From contig AP026123.1 in assembly GCA_030295235.1 (NCBI GenBank), forward strand, positions 2,418,001 to 2,482,000: a stretch of 64,000 nt of DNA, in the 5' to 3' direction. Shown here piece after piece: positions 53,871 to 64,000 of the stretch. The DNA is from Fistulifera solaris. Its lineage: Eukaryota > Bacillariophyta > Bacillariophyceae > Naviculales > Stauroneidaceae. How positions within the stretch are numbered: the first letter of the stretch is position 1; every line of letters begins with the position of its first letter. The notes under the pieces are model-generated. The model saw only the letters and a list, made by a program, of their open reading frames with translations. It did not search any database and was not told the origin of the DNA. Made by a program: the position numbers and the translations under genes.

Positions 53871-55026
53871 ATGTGTTTACCAAACTCTTACGACATTAAC
53901 CCCGATATCGAGGCCGCATTGGGTCTTGCACTAAATGAAGATAAAGATACCTCGCTAGACGAAGAAGAGCTCCATGAGAAAGCCATTGGCTCTGTTGAAA
54001 CTAGCGAGCAGCCCAAGAAGAGCGACATATACAAAGCTCGTGCGCTCATTTTACTTGTCGCTACGCTGTACGGAACCAACTTCCCTCTTGTGAAAATGAT
54101 GGGGAGAATCTTCCACTGTCCGTCGGAATGACAAGCACTTTGCGATTCGGATTGTCAGCTATGGTAACTAGCCCATGGCTATTTTCCAACTTCAATCAAA
54201 TAATAAGGACCTGGTCAACATCCACCGAGGCTGCTGCAATGGTAGCCGGTTTTGAGATTGGATTGTGGAACCTTCTGGCGTACACCACGCAAGCTGTTGG
54301 CTTGAAAACAACGCTTGCGAGTAAATCTGCCTTCTTCTGCAGTTTGGCCGTCGTCGTGGTTCCTCTCCTTGACTTTCTCTTCAAAGGACGCACCATAAAA
54401 TTGAATCAGATCGTCGGTCTAGTACTGGCGATTGTTGGTGTCGGTGTACTCGAACTTGGGGACATGGACATTGCGACAGGAACGCTATTTTCCCGAGGTG
54501 ACCTTATCAGTTTGATTCAGGCTTTCGCCTTCGGAATGGGCATCTGGCGCATGGAAGCAGCCATGCAAAAGTATCCCAATCATGCGTTGCGCGCCACTGC
54601 GGCACAACAAAGTGCAGTCTTTTGGGATCCGCACTCTTTGCCACTGTATCTAGAGACCACGGAATTGATCGTTCGCATCTGGAAACCTTGATTACCAATC
54701 CTATGCTGCTCGCGCCAATCCTCTGGACTGGAATCGTAACGACGGCGTTGTGCAAATATATGGAGACAGTGGCGATTAAGAGCTTGGCGGCAGCAGAAAC
54801 GACTCTTTTTCTTTCAACTGAACCTGTTTCTGGGTCTCTATTTGCTGCTGTCCTGATGGGGGAGCGCTTTGGTTTGAACGCAATGATCGGCTCGGGGCTC
54901 ATTTTGGTGAGCTGCATCACGTCCACTTCAGGCTTTGATAGACTCCAGTCCATCTTAGAAAAGAATCAAGAGAAGACGGTTGATGGGCTAGAAGATGTGG
55001 CTACAGTTCCCTTTATTGATGCTTGA
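53871..55026 (+). CDS. EamA/DMT-family transporter without presequence (copy 4)
   Basis: 385 residues after two restorations, ATG 53871. The N-terminus MCLPNSYDINPDIEAALGLA is clearly paralogous to copy 3. Breaks are located by comparison with the paralogues: a missing G in the G4 run at 54101-54104 (MMG then E-N-L-P-L-S-V-G-M-T-S-T-L) and a missing T in the T4 run at 54620-54623 (SAVF then L-G-S-A-L-F-A-T). As written the gene is split into three frames, so a real pseudogene cannot be excluded. However, the rest of the sequence shows no decay. Landmarks: LASKSAFFCSLAVVVVPLLD and LWTGIVTTALCKYMETVAIK. Confidence 0.8.
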
Positions 55027-55168
55027 TCCAACACGCGTAATATCGGGCGTGTCTACTGTTATCGCCAATATGACGGCGATTGTTTTTCTAGTGTACAATT
55101 AATTTCATGAGTAAAGCGATGCTTGTTTCATAGCCAGACGTTCTTGCATCGTCGTCAAGCTCTCGTTA

Positions 55169-58100
55169 TTAAAGTAAAGCTTGTTTCTCGGCCATTCTCT
55201 TTTCTAGTTCCTCTATTTGCAACGAAATGTCGTCTTTGGTTTGGTTCAAAGCTTTCTGAATGAACATCTCCATGTAATGAATCCGTCCATTCCACTCATC
55301 CCCCCTCTGCGTCCTTTGTATCGATCTCTTTTACACCGGCAACGGACACTTCTCGTACGCCGAAAATATACCATGCACCTATCCCAACAAGAAAGTTCGA
55401 TATGCGCTGCAAAATATTGAAAAGGGCCTTCGTCCAACCGGGTGTGAATTCGTCCACGATCTTCTCAAAAGCGAAAATTGTCATTATCAGCAGACCAGCT
55501 GACAGCAGGACGAAAAGAACTACCGCAACAATGAGATTGAAGTAATCTTGTCGCCTGTCGACAGCAACAATTGCACGCGAAGCGTGAAAGATTTCTGCGT
55601 TCAAGGCCGTTGATATCATTGATATAAGAACCAACCAACGTCCGAAATAAAATAGAGTAAAGAAAACTTTTGTCGCCGACCCCACCTCGTTCTTCATGGG
55701 CTTCATGCCGGGACGAAGAAAGGCTTCAAGAGCTTCATTCATAGCTACAAATTCTACTCTTGCTCGGCCAAATAGGTTGCGGCCACTGATTTTTGCACGT
55801 TCGTACGAGTCGTCAATTACAGCGATCAAGACGTTCAACAGAATAACCACTCCAACAATTGTGAAGAGAAAGAACAAGTAAATCATGCCATTGGTCGCTT
55901 TGTAAGCATCAAGGTCAAAATCCCCGAGCAAAGGGCGTAGATTCGTAAGTACGCTGCCATCTGGTTGGACGAGCAAAAATCGGCTAACGTTTCGTCGAGA
56001 TCGTCTGGGTTTGAATCGCAAAATGTCCCATTGTCCTTTGTGGCCACGGCAATACTGATCATCATTATTGTCAGCATCAGATCTAGGATCAACGAGTGCA
56101 AAAGTGTTTAAGTAAACTTACCTCATCATATCGCCTATCATGAAAATGATAACAAACAAGACAATTGCGAAATACTTCAAATCGCGCAAAATCTTCGTCA
56201 CGGCCATGACGAAAGTTGACATGTGTTTGTTCACCACTTTTAGTATACCAAGCACTTTCAACCAGAGCAGACCGACCACGGCCGCATTGAATCCATTGCG
56301 GTACTCGCCAGGGTTCCGCTTATTCCATGATATTGCACACAGCGTCAAAATGACAGTTAAGAAGTCCAAAATAGTCCACATGTTTGCCACGTATGCTCGG
56401 AATACAGTCGGTGAAAAGTTAAACAACGCCATCGCTTCTGCGCCCTTTCGTATGATATAAAATGTGCAAATGAAAAGAGCCACTTGCGCAGGAATGGCCT
56501 CGCCCACAGCGGATGACGCGTTTCCTGTACTTTGGAGACCAACACTTGTTCGAACAGCCTAACAGGAAGCAGAAGAAAATGAAAGTTTCATTGGATTTTT
56601 CAAGGGTAGCAAAGCAAAAATGATAAAACTTACCAGCATGAGAGTGATATGCAATACGATATCAACCAGCATTAACCCAACAACAAAAGGTCTGGTTAAA
56701 TTTCTGTTCATAAGATGCCAAACGGCGTTTGATGTTGCCGCTCGCTCGACATCTTTGATGTCAAGCACAACTAGCGACGCGATAGTGCCCTTCAGTCGTT
56801 CCAACTGTGCAAATGTCTCCTGGCGCAGGTTCTCGCACTCATGTAAGTCTTCCCCGTGACGCTTCGAAATCCGCCGGTTAAGTCGGTGCTGCTTGCTTTT
56901 GAAATAATCAAGATGCTAAAGACAACAGTCAATTGTTGCGATGTTAAATAATCAAGACAGCGTGCTACTTACAAATCAACAGCGCGCTTCGCTGGTGTCC
57001 CCTGTTTCCTAAGCATGTTTGTCAACCATTGGCCAATTGATTCTGGTACAAGACGCAACCGATGAAACAAAGGCATTTCAAGTATTGCATTTCTCAGGTT
57101 GTTGTCATCAATGAGCAAAATAGTCTTCCACAAGAATGGCAAGCATTTTATCAAATGAGATGCGTACTGTGAGCGGGCTTCTTGATCGAGATTCAATAGG
57201 ACGCGATGCTGACTACTTTGCGAAGAGCTATCGCTAGTTCCTCCAGTGCTTTTATCTCCCGCTTCTTCTTCGTCAATGTCACCTTCATATTTGATCTTTC
57301 GCACACCTCCGTTTTTCCCGGCCTAATCGAGGGACAAACATATTAGTGATAAGAGACGAAAAAAGCTTTCATTTTCTTTGCCTTCAACCGTGCACCGCAG
57401 TTCCAACAAAGAGGAGTCTCCGTATAGTTCATTACTCTCCACGCACTACTCACCAGCTGATCGAATATCTCTGAAATCATTTCAAATGCAAAATACACTT
57501 CATCCCACACCTACAGAAAAAGCATTAGATCAATCACTTTTCTGAAAGGAGATTAGAACCACAATAATCACTCACCTTAACTTGTGGGTATAAGCGCGCA
57601 GCCTTAGGTGATGGACCTCGGCCTACACCATCGTTCGACTCGTGGAATAAGCTGTCGACACGAATGAATTTCTCATCGACATACTTCATCATATGTTTCG
57701 CACCCGCGAGAGCTGTCCGTGTTGCTCCCGCTGTGACTTGGGCTGCAGCCCGAGTTACATGATTTACGCTCATCCGCCGAGAATTACCCTGTTGCTGATC
57801 GGCACCGTGCTCCTCACTGAGACTAAAGAAATTTGTGACATCGGCGCGTCTCCTCAACCGATCTTGCTCCTCAGAATCATACACCCACGTGCACCAATCT
57901 TCGATAAGAGTCACGAATGGCATTCTATCCATACTATCCTTGCTCGTCATGGCTTCTGGATATATTTGGATGAGACGCGCAATCACGGCAATGACTGTGA
58001 AACGACCTTGTGGATCGAGAAAAAGGGCATCATTATCCGCCAAAACGTGCAATGGCGACCTGCCCCGACTATCTAGAACCGCCGCGTCACCTGGTCTTTC

Positions 58101-59027
58101 GTCAAGCTCTAGTTCCACATCTTCATAGTTAATGCTAGAGGCCGCGCACAGTGCATGCAACTTCGTCGGAGGACCGAGCATCTTGACCATGTCCGGTTCA
58201 GAAGCGTTACTATTCGGGCTCTTGTCGGAAAGGTCCCTGCTACTGATATGATTGATCACTTTCATTATAGCTGGTGACGGTACAAGCTTTCCAGACTCAT
58301 TGCACCAATTTTCGCTTGAATCGTTGGCCGGATAAAAATAGCTGCGCATGAGAACTCTAGCTTCACGAATATGTTGCGGGATGATTGATTTGCGAAGAAA
58401 GAGCCCAGATAGACCTTTACTTTGACTTTTTTGCATGGCTGGTTTCTTTAAGCTTTTCAGAGGACTTTGAAAATCCCACGGATTGTACGACTTTGAATTA
58501 TTGATCGAGGGCGATATTGTGGAGGGAGACGATGTCCTTTTCGCAAAATTTGACTTGGATTTGACCGAAACCATACTTCCGCTACTGCTATGAGCGTGGT
58601 TTAGTTTGTTTTCCAAGGTCGAGTCTATTCGTGGCGGAAGATCGAGACTTTCAGAGCGCTTCGTTTCAGAAAGTTGTATTTGTTCTGGTTGCCGGAAGAG
58701 GGGAGTGCCACTGCCAAATTTACCAGACTGAGATGCGTTTCCTTCTGAGAGATCTTCCTGACTATGAATCTCATTGATAGAGAGTACTTTCGACAGGTCT
58801 TCCTGTTGGTGTTGCTCGGTTGCTGCCTTTTCTCGAGGCTCCGCTTGCAATGCAATTTTCCGTAAAGATACTCTTCCCGAAAAGTTTTTAATTTCTGCAG
58901 CAAAATGGTACACGTCTTGGTCTTGGTCCGTCAGTGAAGAAAGTATGATCTCAGGCGTGACGTTGTTGTCCTCGGAAATGAATTCGAGCTCATAGTCGTC
59001 TGCGACAGGCAACGCAAAGACATTCAT
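55169..59027 (-). CDS. Ankyrin-containing TRP-like cation channel
   Basis: 1,154 residues in six exons: 59027-57576, 57510-57454, 57322-56973, 56915-56634, 56558-56122 and 56054-55169. The N-terminal 450 residues are Ser-rich, then ankyrin-like: PTKLHALCAASSINYEDVEL and SRGRSPLHVLADNDAL. Membrane region: RPFVVGLMLVDIVLHITLML, AIPAQVALFICTFYIIRKG, WTILDFLTVILTLCAISW, YFAIVLFVIIFMIGDMMSI, a loop with Cys, then MIYLFFLFTIVGVVILLNVL and IAVIDDSYERA, the characteristic S6/TRP-helix start. The end is a coiled coil (DDISLQIEELEKRMAEKQAL). Three one-base faults: near 55950 (T short), G6 at 55307-55312 (one extra) and a G short at the 56972 donor. Ion selectivity is unknown; calcium entry is likely. 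Confidence 0.82.
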
Positions 59028-59694
59028 TACTAGTTGGCCACCGTCAAACGCCCTCACACGCCCTCAAAAACCCTTTGGCGTTGCGCCTTTGTCTCGTTCG
59101 GCCGCCAGAATACGAAGATTTTTAACAGTCGAAAATTGATTGTTGCTTCTGGATGATGAATAACACTATTACTGTCGGTAGTCGACTCGCTTATGTAGCC
59201 AATGCATTCCTTTGACTTCGACACTGCAGTGTTTTCGTTGTCATGTTGACGGATGAGTCGTGGGTCATGGAAAGATCCCAAGTCACGAATAAGTAGTCAT
59301 CACAGTGACGTACCGTGTCGTCACCACGGACCTCCTGACACTCCCTCTACTCTTTGTATATATAGAGTGACGAGAGAGGATGACGTATGATCCCAAGTAT
59401 TTAAGCTCGTGGGACTGAAAACTGGAATCAATCTTACCAAATACTTCGGAGTATAAATTCAATGGCCTTTTAATGGTTAGATTCCCCTCTACATTCTCAG
59501 CTACAGTGCTTTGACTACAGAACAAATGGAATAATGTTTGGGTTGACCGTTGTGAGATCTTGATAGCATTTTTTCCAATTCAAGTTTTGGCCATACGAGA
59601 AATTCAGAACGGCTTTGAACATTAGAGAGAGAACCATCACGGGACAAGAATAAACGAAAAACTTAGTGCGCTCCAGTATAACCTGAACTGTAGG
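59028..59694. promoter_or_regulatory. Spacer upstream of the channel gene
   Basis: 667 bases. Several open frames on the minus strand (59054-59281, 59283-59525) lack protein-like character; one leads into the channel's first exon in another frame, so an upstream exon is possible. A near-copy of the TACGGAGTA word (TTCGGAGTA) lies near 59445. Confidence 0.35.
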
Positions 59695-60054
59695 ATGGCC
59701 GGCGGTCCAGCTTCGCCGCAGGAGAGTTCGTACACCGCTGAACAGCGCCGCGGTATTTTCGATCACACTTGCGTTGTCGAACTGTGGCTCGCATTACGTT
59801 GTTGTGAGTTGCTTCTTCTTTTCCTTTGTTGCCTTATTTCTTGTTTCGAATTGAATTTGGGTCTCTCGTTCTCGTCTCATCATTTCAATCCATCTACCCC
59901 ATCACGATTTTATCCCGCGCGAGGAACGAAATCTCACGCAATATCGAGTAGTGTCGAACGATTGATTACTCTTCGACGGAACGATTCGACGTGTGTCAGC
60001 ACCCTGCTTGGTTCTTTGAACATCGACAAGGATTCATTCGATTTGTTTGTGTAA
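59695..60054 (+). CDS. Small hypothetical protein, possibly spliced
   Basis: Open frame of 119 codons from ATG 59695. The start AGGPASPQESSYTAEQRRGI and the end STLLGSLNIDKDSFDLFV look protein-like. The middle (about 59805-59990) reads as hydrophobic low-complexity sequence and is flanked by a GTGAGT donor (59804) and a GTGTCAG acceptor (59999), so an intron is likely, though the phase is off by one base. It ends two bases before the next gene's ATG and may instead be its 5' leader with an upstream frame. No family recognised. Confidence 0.3.
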   Translation: MAGGPASPQESSYTAEQRRGIFDHTCVVELWLALRCCELLLLFLCCLISCFELNLGLSFSSHHFNPSTPSRFYPARGTKSHAISSSVERLITLRRNDSTCVSTLLGSLNIDKDSFDLFV

Positions 60055-60056
60055 AT

Positions 60057-62545
60057 ATGCCAGCCAATGACAATGAAGTAATCGATGAGCCCAGTGAAGT
60101 GGTACGTCAAATTCATTGATTATCGAGAGAGAAGATGTTGTGCTTGTAATGACCGTGTGGCTACTTCGCCGCGGCGGTCTTTGTATTTATACCTTTGATT
60201 TACCTTTTACTCATCCAAGAAATTGGCACTTTTCTTTCCGTCAGGACGTATTATGTGGGCGTGGAGGAATGAGCAATCATCATCCGTAGTAAGTTTTATT
60301 TCAGCAATAATTTTTTTTTGGAAGGATGAACGCTGACACTCTTCTCGTTTTTCTTCACCGCAGAGTTGAAATTGTTTTTGAGGCCTGCCCGGAATGTTTA
60401 CGAGTGTTTTCTCATCTCTTTTCTTAACGCAGGGGCAATGAATGGTATCGCAGATTGATTCGTTCGAATCGACCGTTGTATCGGGCGTGCCCGAAACATA
60501 CTAAGTTACTAGTGAGCAAAGCGATCGTACAAGCGGTCGAGCAGCAGGGTGGGCGGTTTCTAGACCGCGATAAATCGAATGGAAAATGGCACAAAGTGTC
60601 GTACAAACGAGCGGTCGACAAAACGTCGCAAGGTTTACGCGAACGAGACCGAGACGATGACGCCAGTGGAGATGACGATGAAGAAAATGGTGCCGATCCG
60701 GTCACGGTTCCGGAATCCTTCAGTGGTCGCAATGCTAAGGTGAATTTGAATGAACTTGCGAGTGTGGCTATTCAGCACGCGAACAGCGGGGTAGTTCGGG
60801 CGCCTTCGGCTCATTTATCGGCTCCGCAGTTTGCCGGTCCGTACAATCCCATGATGGCACGACAGTCAATGGAAGCGATGATGAGTCCAGAAATGCAGCA
60901 ACAACGAGTCATGAGTGCAGCTTTGAAGCAACAAAGAATGGCTGAATTCAATGATGATATGAACCCTCTTCCACCGGGGTTGGCGATGCGTCAGTCTTCC
61001 ATGTTCCAGATGCTCAAACACGTTCAGCTTTTACCAGGGGTCAGTGATATCGGTCAAGCTGCTCGACAACAACCAGGGCAACTGCCTTTTCCAACGAAAT
61101 TGAACAACTTGCCCGAGGAAGGAAAACAAAAGAGGAAAAGAAGTCTCATCGATGACGGCGACGAAGAGGATGGCGCCCGATCCTTCAACGGCCAAACGGC
61201 GGCTGCCAATCAAATGCTGCAGTCGAGGCTTAACACGTCAAGTCTTGGGAATTTGCCCGTTAGTGCCAGTCAACCTCCTTTGCTTCAACCGGGCATTTCC
61301 TCACAGCTCCTGCAGAGTTTCGGCACACCGGCTTTTCCTTCGTTTCAATCCATTCCGAGTCTCGGAGGCAATCAGCTGAGGTCTCAGCAATTGAACAGCA
61401 CGCAATTCGGACAATCGCAGCTATTGCAACAGATGAATCAAAACTCACAAGCTCAATTGATGAATCAGATGCAGCTTCAGCAACAAATGAATCAGGGGAC
61501 GGTGAACCAAGCACTGCAGCTCAAGCAAGCGCAATTACAGCAACAGCTGAATCAGGGACAGTTTCCTTTTCAAGGCTCAATGAACCAGCAATTCGGTCAA
61601 GGTCAAATGATGAATCATCTTCAGTTACAACAGCAGATGAATAGTAATCAATTGCAATTGATGAATCAGCTCCAGCGTCAATCCAGCGGCGGATTGTCTC
61701 GTCTTTCAAGTGCACAGAACATGCCAGCTCCACCATTGGGTGTCCAGAGACTGCCTTCTCAAATGGGTTTTCAGTCGTTTAATCCCAGTGGAATGAACAC
61801 GGCTGTAGGTCTACAAGATGATCCATTAAACGCTCCTTCTTTTACTCGCCTGAAGACTCAAGTGTCGGACTGGTTGAAAAATTCGTTTTGGCCTGTCGGC
61901 TCAAATCCACCTACAGCACAGCAACAAGCCGAGCTGCAGCAACAACCGATTGGCGGCGGTGATGGCCAGAATGAGGCGAAAGAAATGAGTCAGCAACTGG
62001 CTGTGAACACGGCTACTGCAATCGCAAAAATGATTCCGCCTCCGAATCCGGGTGCTATGCAAGATCGCAAAGGTGCTAAACGGCAGAAATTCGGGTCCGA
62101 CAATGGATCCGTCGGAGACCGGCAGACACCCATTATTACCACCGTTCCACCTCCTGGTCCTCAGCGATCGATTCAAATCAACACCATACCGCCAATCAGC
62201 AGCAAGAGCAAGCAGCCGAACAGCAAGTCGAAGCAAAAAGTGCTGTCCGAGACAGAGGAGGAAGCCGCTGCCGCCATGACATCCGAAGTAGAGCGAAGTG
62301 TTTCAGCGTCGCTTCTGACCTTGGCTTCTACCCCCACTGGTTTATTCAAAGGTCTTTCAACCTTGTTCAGCAATCCTAGTACTAGCGTTGTCATGGGAGC
62401 CCAGCCGATACCACCCATTGAACAAGCGCGGCCTCCGTCGCCCGATTTTCCCGCCGCGGGTTTGAAGAAATCAAAGAAGAGTTTGTTAGACGATGACGAC
62501 GATGAGCGCCCTGAAGAAGCACGTCTTCGCACTGTACCCTGGTAG
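60057..62545 (+). CDS. DUF6824 domain protein with Gln-rich C-terminus
   Basis: 732 residues in three exons: 60057-60101, 60245-60285 and 60433-62545; the coding length is an exact multiple of three. Splicing assembles the diatom-type DUF6824 domain at the N-terminus: DVLCGRGGMSNHHPGNEWYR (residues 16-35, crossing an intron), then LYRACPKHTKLLVSKAIVQA and GGRFLDRDKSNGKWHKVSYK, ending AVDKTSQGLRER. This family is abundant in diatoms and, from its basic, aromatic composition, is suspected to bind nucleic acid; that role is unproven. An acidic patch follows. Residues about 290-410 are dominated by Q, N, L and M (QMQLQQQMNQ type), resembling transactivator or prion-like segments. A regulatory nuclear protein is plausible. 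Confidence 0.82.
61395..61695 (+). repeat. Q/N/M/L-rich coding low-complexity tract
   Basis: About 300 bases within the DUF6824 gene made of imperfect CAGCAA/ATGAATCAG units that encode QQMNQ-type repeats. Codons vary (CAG, CAA, CAT), so this is not a pure trinucleotide expansion but a conserved low-complexity protein segment. Confidence 0.7.
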
Positions 62546-62718
62546 TGAAGGCTAGTGATAGATACTAATGTAGTGTATTTTCCGTAAATAATACCGAGTA
62601 GATATTAATTTCTATTAAACCAACTACGTTCTGCGTGCTGGATCCCCTCCAGCGGAGTAAACTACTGCCAGTCGTTTTGCATTTGAACTCGGCGAATGTC
62701 CCTTTGCACTCGATTCAA

Positions 62719-63264
62719 TTACAAAAGATCAAAATCATCCAGCTTGTCATTGTATTTTTGTACAGAGCGGCGAATCTTCGACTGGTCTACCCAAGTAACA
62801 TAATCTTCCATCGATTTGGTTACTAGAAACGACGGATCGGTTACGACGTTGGGTCCAATTCGTACTTGTCCTTGCTCGATCCAAGTAATGGCAGCCTTGA
62901 TTGTCTCTGCCATTTTCAAACGCACCATAATTACAGGTAATCTTCGTCGACACAAAGCGGATACGGTAATCTGTTCTGCCGTTTGTAGTGATTTAGTAGT
63001 ATTAATGCACCCCATATCGTTCAGTTTGGTGAGCAATTGTTCCGTCATGGCAATACGAAACGAGTTATCTGCAGGTAACGTTTTCAATTTGGCCGCTAAT
63101 TTTGTGACCATACCAACTATTCGATTGTAACTGGTGTAATCATCCCGATTCTGCAAATGATATCTTCTCATAACCTTGGCGACTTGCAAGTTGTCTTCGC
63201 CTTTCCATGAGTACAGATCTACTTTTCGGAGAAGTTTCTTTTCATGGTGCTTGAGTTGCCTCAT
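62719..63264 (-). CDS. IMP3: U3 snoRNP protein IMP3
   Basis: 181 residues, intact, ATG 63264. Component of the small-subunit processome that promotes U3 snoRNA pairing with pre-18S rRNA. The length and sequence match the family throughout: MRQLKHHEKKLLRKVDLYSW, VMRRYHLQNRDDYTSYNRIV and the S4 RNA-binding domain CRRRLPVIMVRLKMAETIKA, then IEQGQVRIGPNVVTDPSFLV. The end SVQKYNDKLDDFDLL is nearly invariant among eukaryotes. It has no frame faults, which makes it a useful control for the quality of this part of the window. Convergent with the DUF6824 gene across 173 bases. Confidence 0.96.
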   Translation of the reverse strand: MRQLKHHEKKLLRKVDLYSWKGEDNLQVAKVMRRYHLQNRDDYTSYNRIVGMVTKLAAKLKTLPADNSFRIAMTEQLLTKLNDMGCINTTKSLQTAEQITVSALCRRRLPVIMVRLKMAETIKAAITWIEQGQVRIGPNVVTDPSFLVTKSMEDYVTWVDQSKIRRSVQKYNDKLDDFDLL

Positions 63265-64000
63265 TTCTACGTTACTAAATTATCCAGCAGTCAGAAAGAA
63301 GTAGAATGATGAAATGCAGATTGAACTGGTTAAATGCTGATAGATTCCAGCGTTCTTGATCATAATGGCATGTCAATGCAAAAGCGTGGTTTTCTTTTCT
63401 TGGTTTTCGCAATGGTGGAGGACAAGGGACGACACGGCCAGACGGACAAGCGATCCGTAAAGGTTAGGGTTTACCATCTTACCGGTCTACTAACGACAAA
63501 AGCGTGACGCTGATGAATATACCACTGTACTCTTTACTATCAATCAGTGATAAAATGGGAAATGGGCCAACATTTTACTACAGTGAGTAGAGAAATGGTC
63601 TGTCCGAGCGGAAATTCTTCATACTAACTTTCGATTAAGAAGCTTAAATATCAATACCGCTCCAATTTGCCGTTCTTACATCAAGTGTACTGCGTTCAGA
63701 AAGGAACGTGGACCCGCGTCGACACTCTCATAGCAAAGAATACTAGTAGAATGATTGTGTCACACCGACCAACGCACCAGCCAGCCATCTCTTCTCATGC
63801 TCGATGAACTTTTTCTTTTTACGTTTACGAGGTTCTTTTTTTTTGCGAAGTGAACAAAGTCACGCTTGAATATTCATCTCAACCAGCTTACTAAACTTAG
63901 ATCTCAAGATACTAAGGGTGAGGAAGTTTCGGCTTGTAGTGATGATCTGTCTTGCTTGAAAATTGCTGCCCGGCTGGTCGAAACTCGGTCCTGTTTCGGT
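63265..64000. other. Terminal spacer
   Basis: 736 bases upstream of IMP3 to the window edge. It contains T-rich tracts at 63810-63845. No open frame with protein-like character, RNA gene or repeat is supported. It likely contains the IMP3 promoter. Confidence 0.4.

Noticed and set aside
59054-59525. Minus-strand open frames upstream of the TRP-like channel as its first exon
   Set aside because: They start at non-ATG codons, lack splice sites in the right phase and show no domain. ATG 59027 has a protein-like continuation.

Overview
The window is nuclear DNA of a photosynthetic stramenopile, most likely a pennate diatom close to Phaeodactylum tricornutum. The evidence is: compact genes with few GT-AG introns of about 50-130 nt; eukaryotic core genes (SmE, SDA1, IMP3, TMCO1, SNARE, PI4-kinase); secretory presequences ending in the diatom plastid-import signature (small residue followed by F or W) on a GST, a TPR protein and two transporters; and a DUF6824 gene, a family expanded in diatoms. 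The species name is inference. No rRNA gene, CRISPR array or convincing tRNA was seen.

Layout. 0-7.5 kb: 3' part of an M16 insulysin-like protease, a ubiquitin-like protein, a multi-pass membrane protein (possibly NDC1) and the SmE spliceosomal protein. 7.6-15 kb: TMCO1-like Ca channel, Qc-SNARE, plastid TPR protein, FMN reductase and GH20 hexosaminidase, with repeat-bearing spacers between them. 15.8-29 kb: hybrid histidine kinase, tRNA-dihydrouridine synthase overlapping tail-to-tail with a thioredoxin-fold gene, SDA1, and a PH-domain PI4-kinase. 29.8-41 kb: MYND-RING-TPR protein, a Helitron-like fossil, a GGCT / NB-ARC / TPR STAND protein, a plastid GST and a CXXC-zinc-finger HECT ubiquitin ligase. 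41-49 kb: flavoprotein, two glycosyltransferases and the first of four EamA transporters. 49-55 kb: the other three transporters in tandem. 55-64 kb: ankyrin/TRP-like cation channel, DUF6824 Q-rich protein and IMP3.

The genes are mostly unrelated neighbours in both orientations. Two groupings stand out: ribosome biogenesis/RNA factors (SmE, DUS, SDA1, IMP3) scattered through the window, and the EamA transporter array. The leading candidate for an undescribed system is the STAND protein at 33.3-36.9 kb, which couples a gamma-glutamylcyclotransferase-like domain to an NLR-type switch; the CXXC-HECT ligase is second.

Caveat. About 17 genes carry one to three single-base gains or losses, mostly in homopolymer runs. 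In almost every one, restoring one base per site makes the reading frame continuous and the total coding length an exact multiple of three. I therefore treat them as consensus errors or very recent lesions and give merged gene spans. Exon borders were read by eye.
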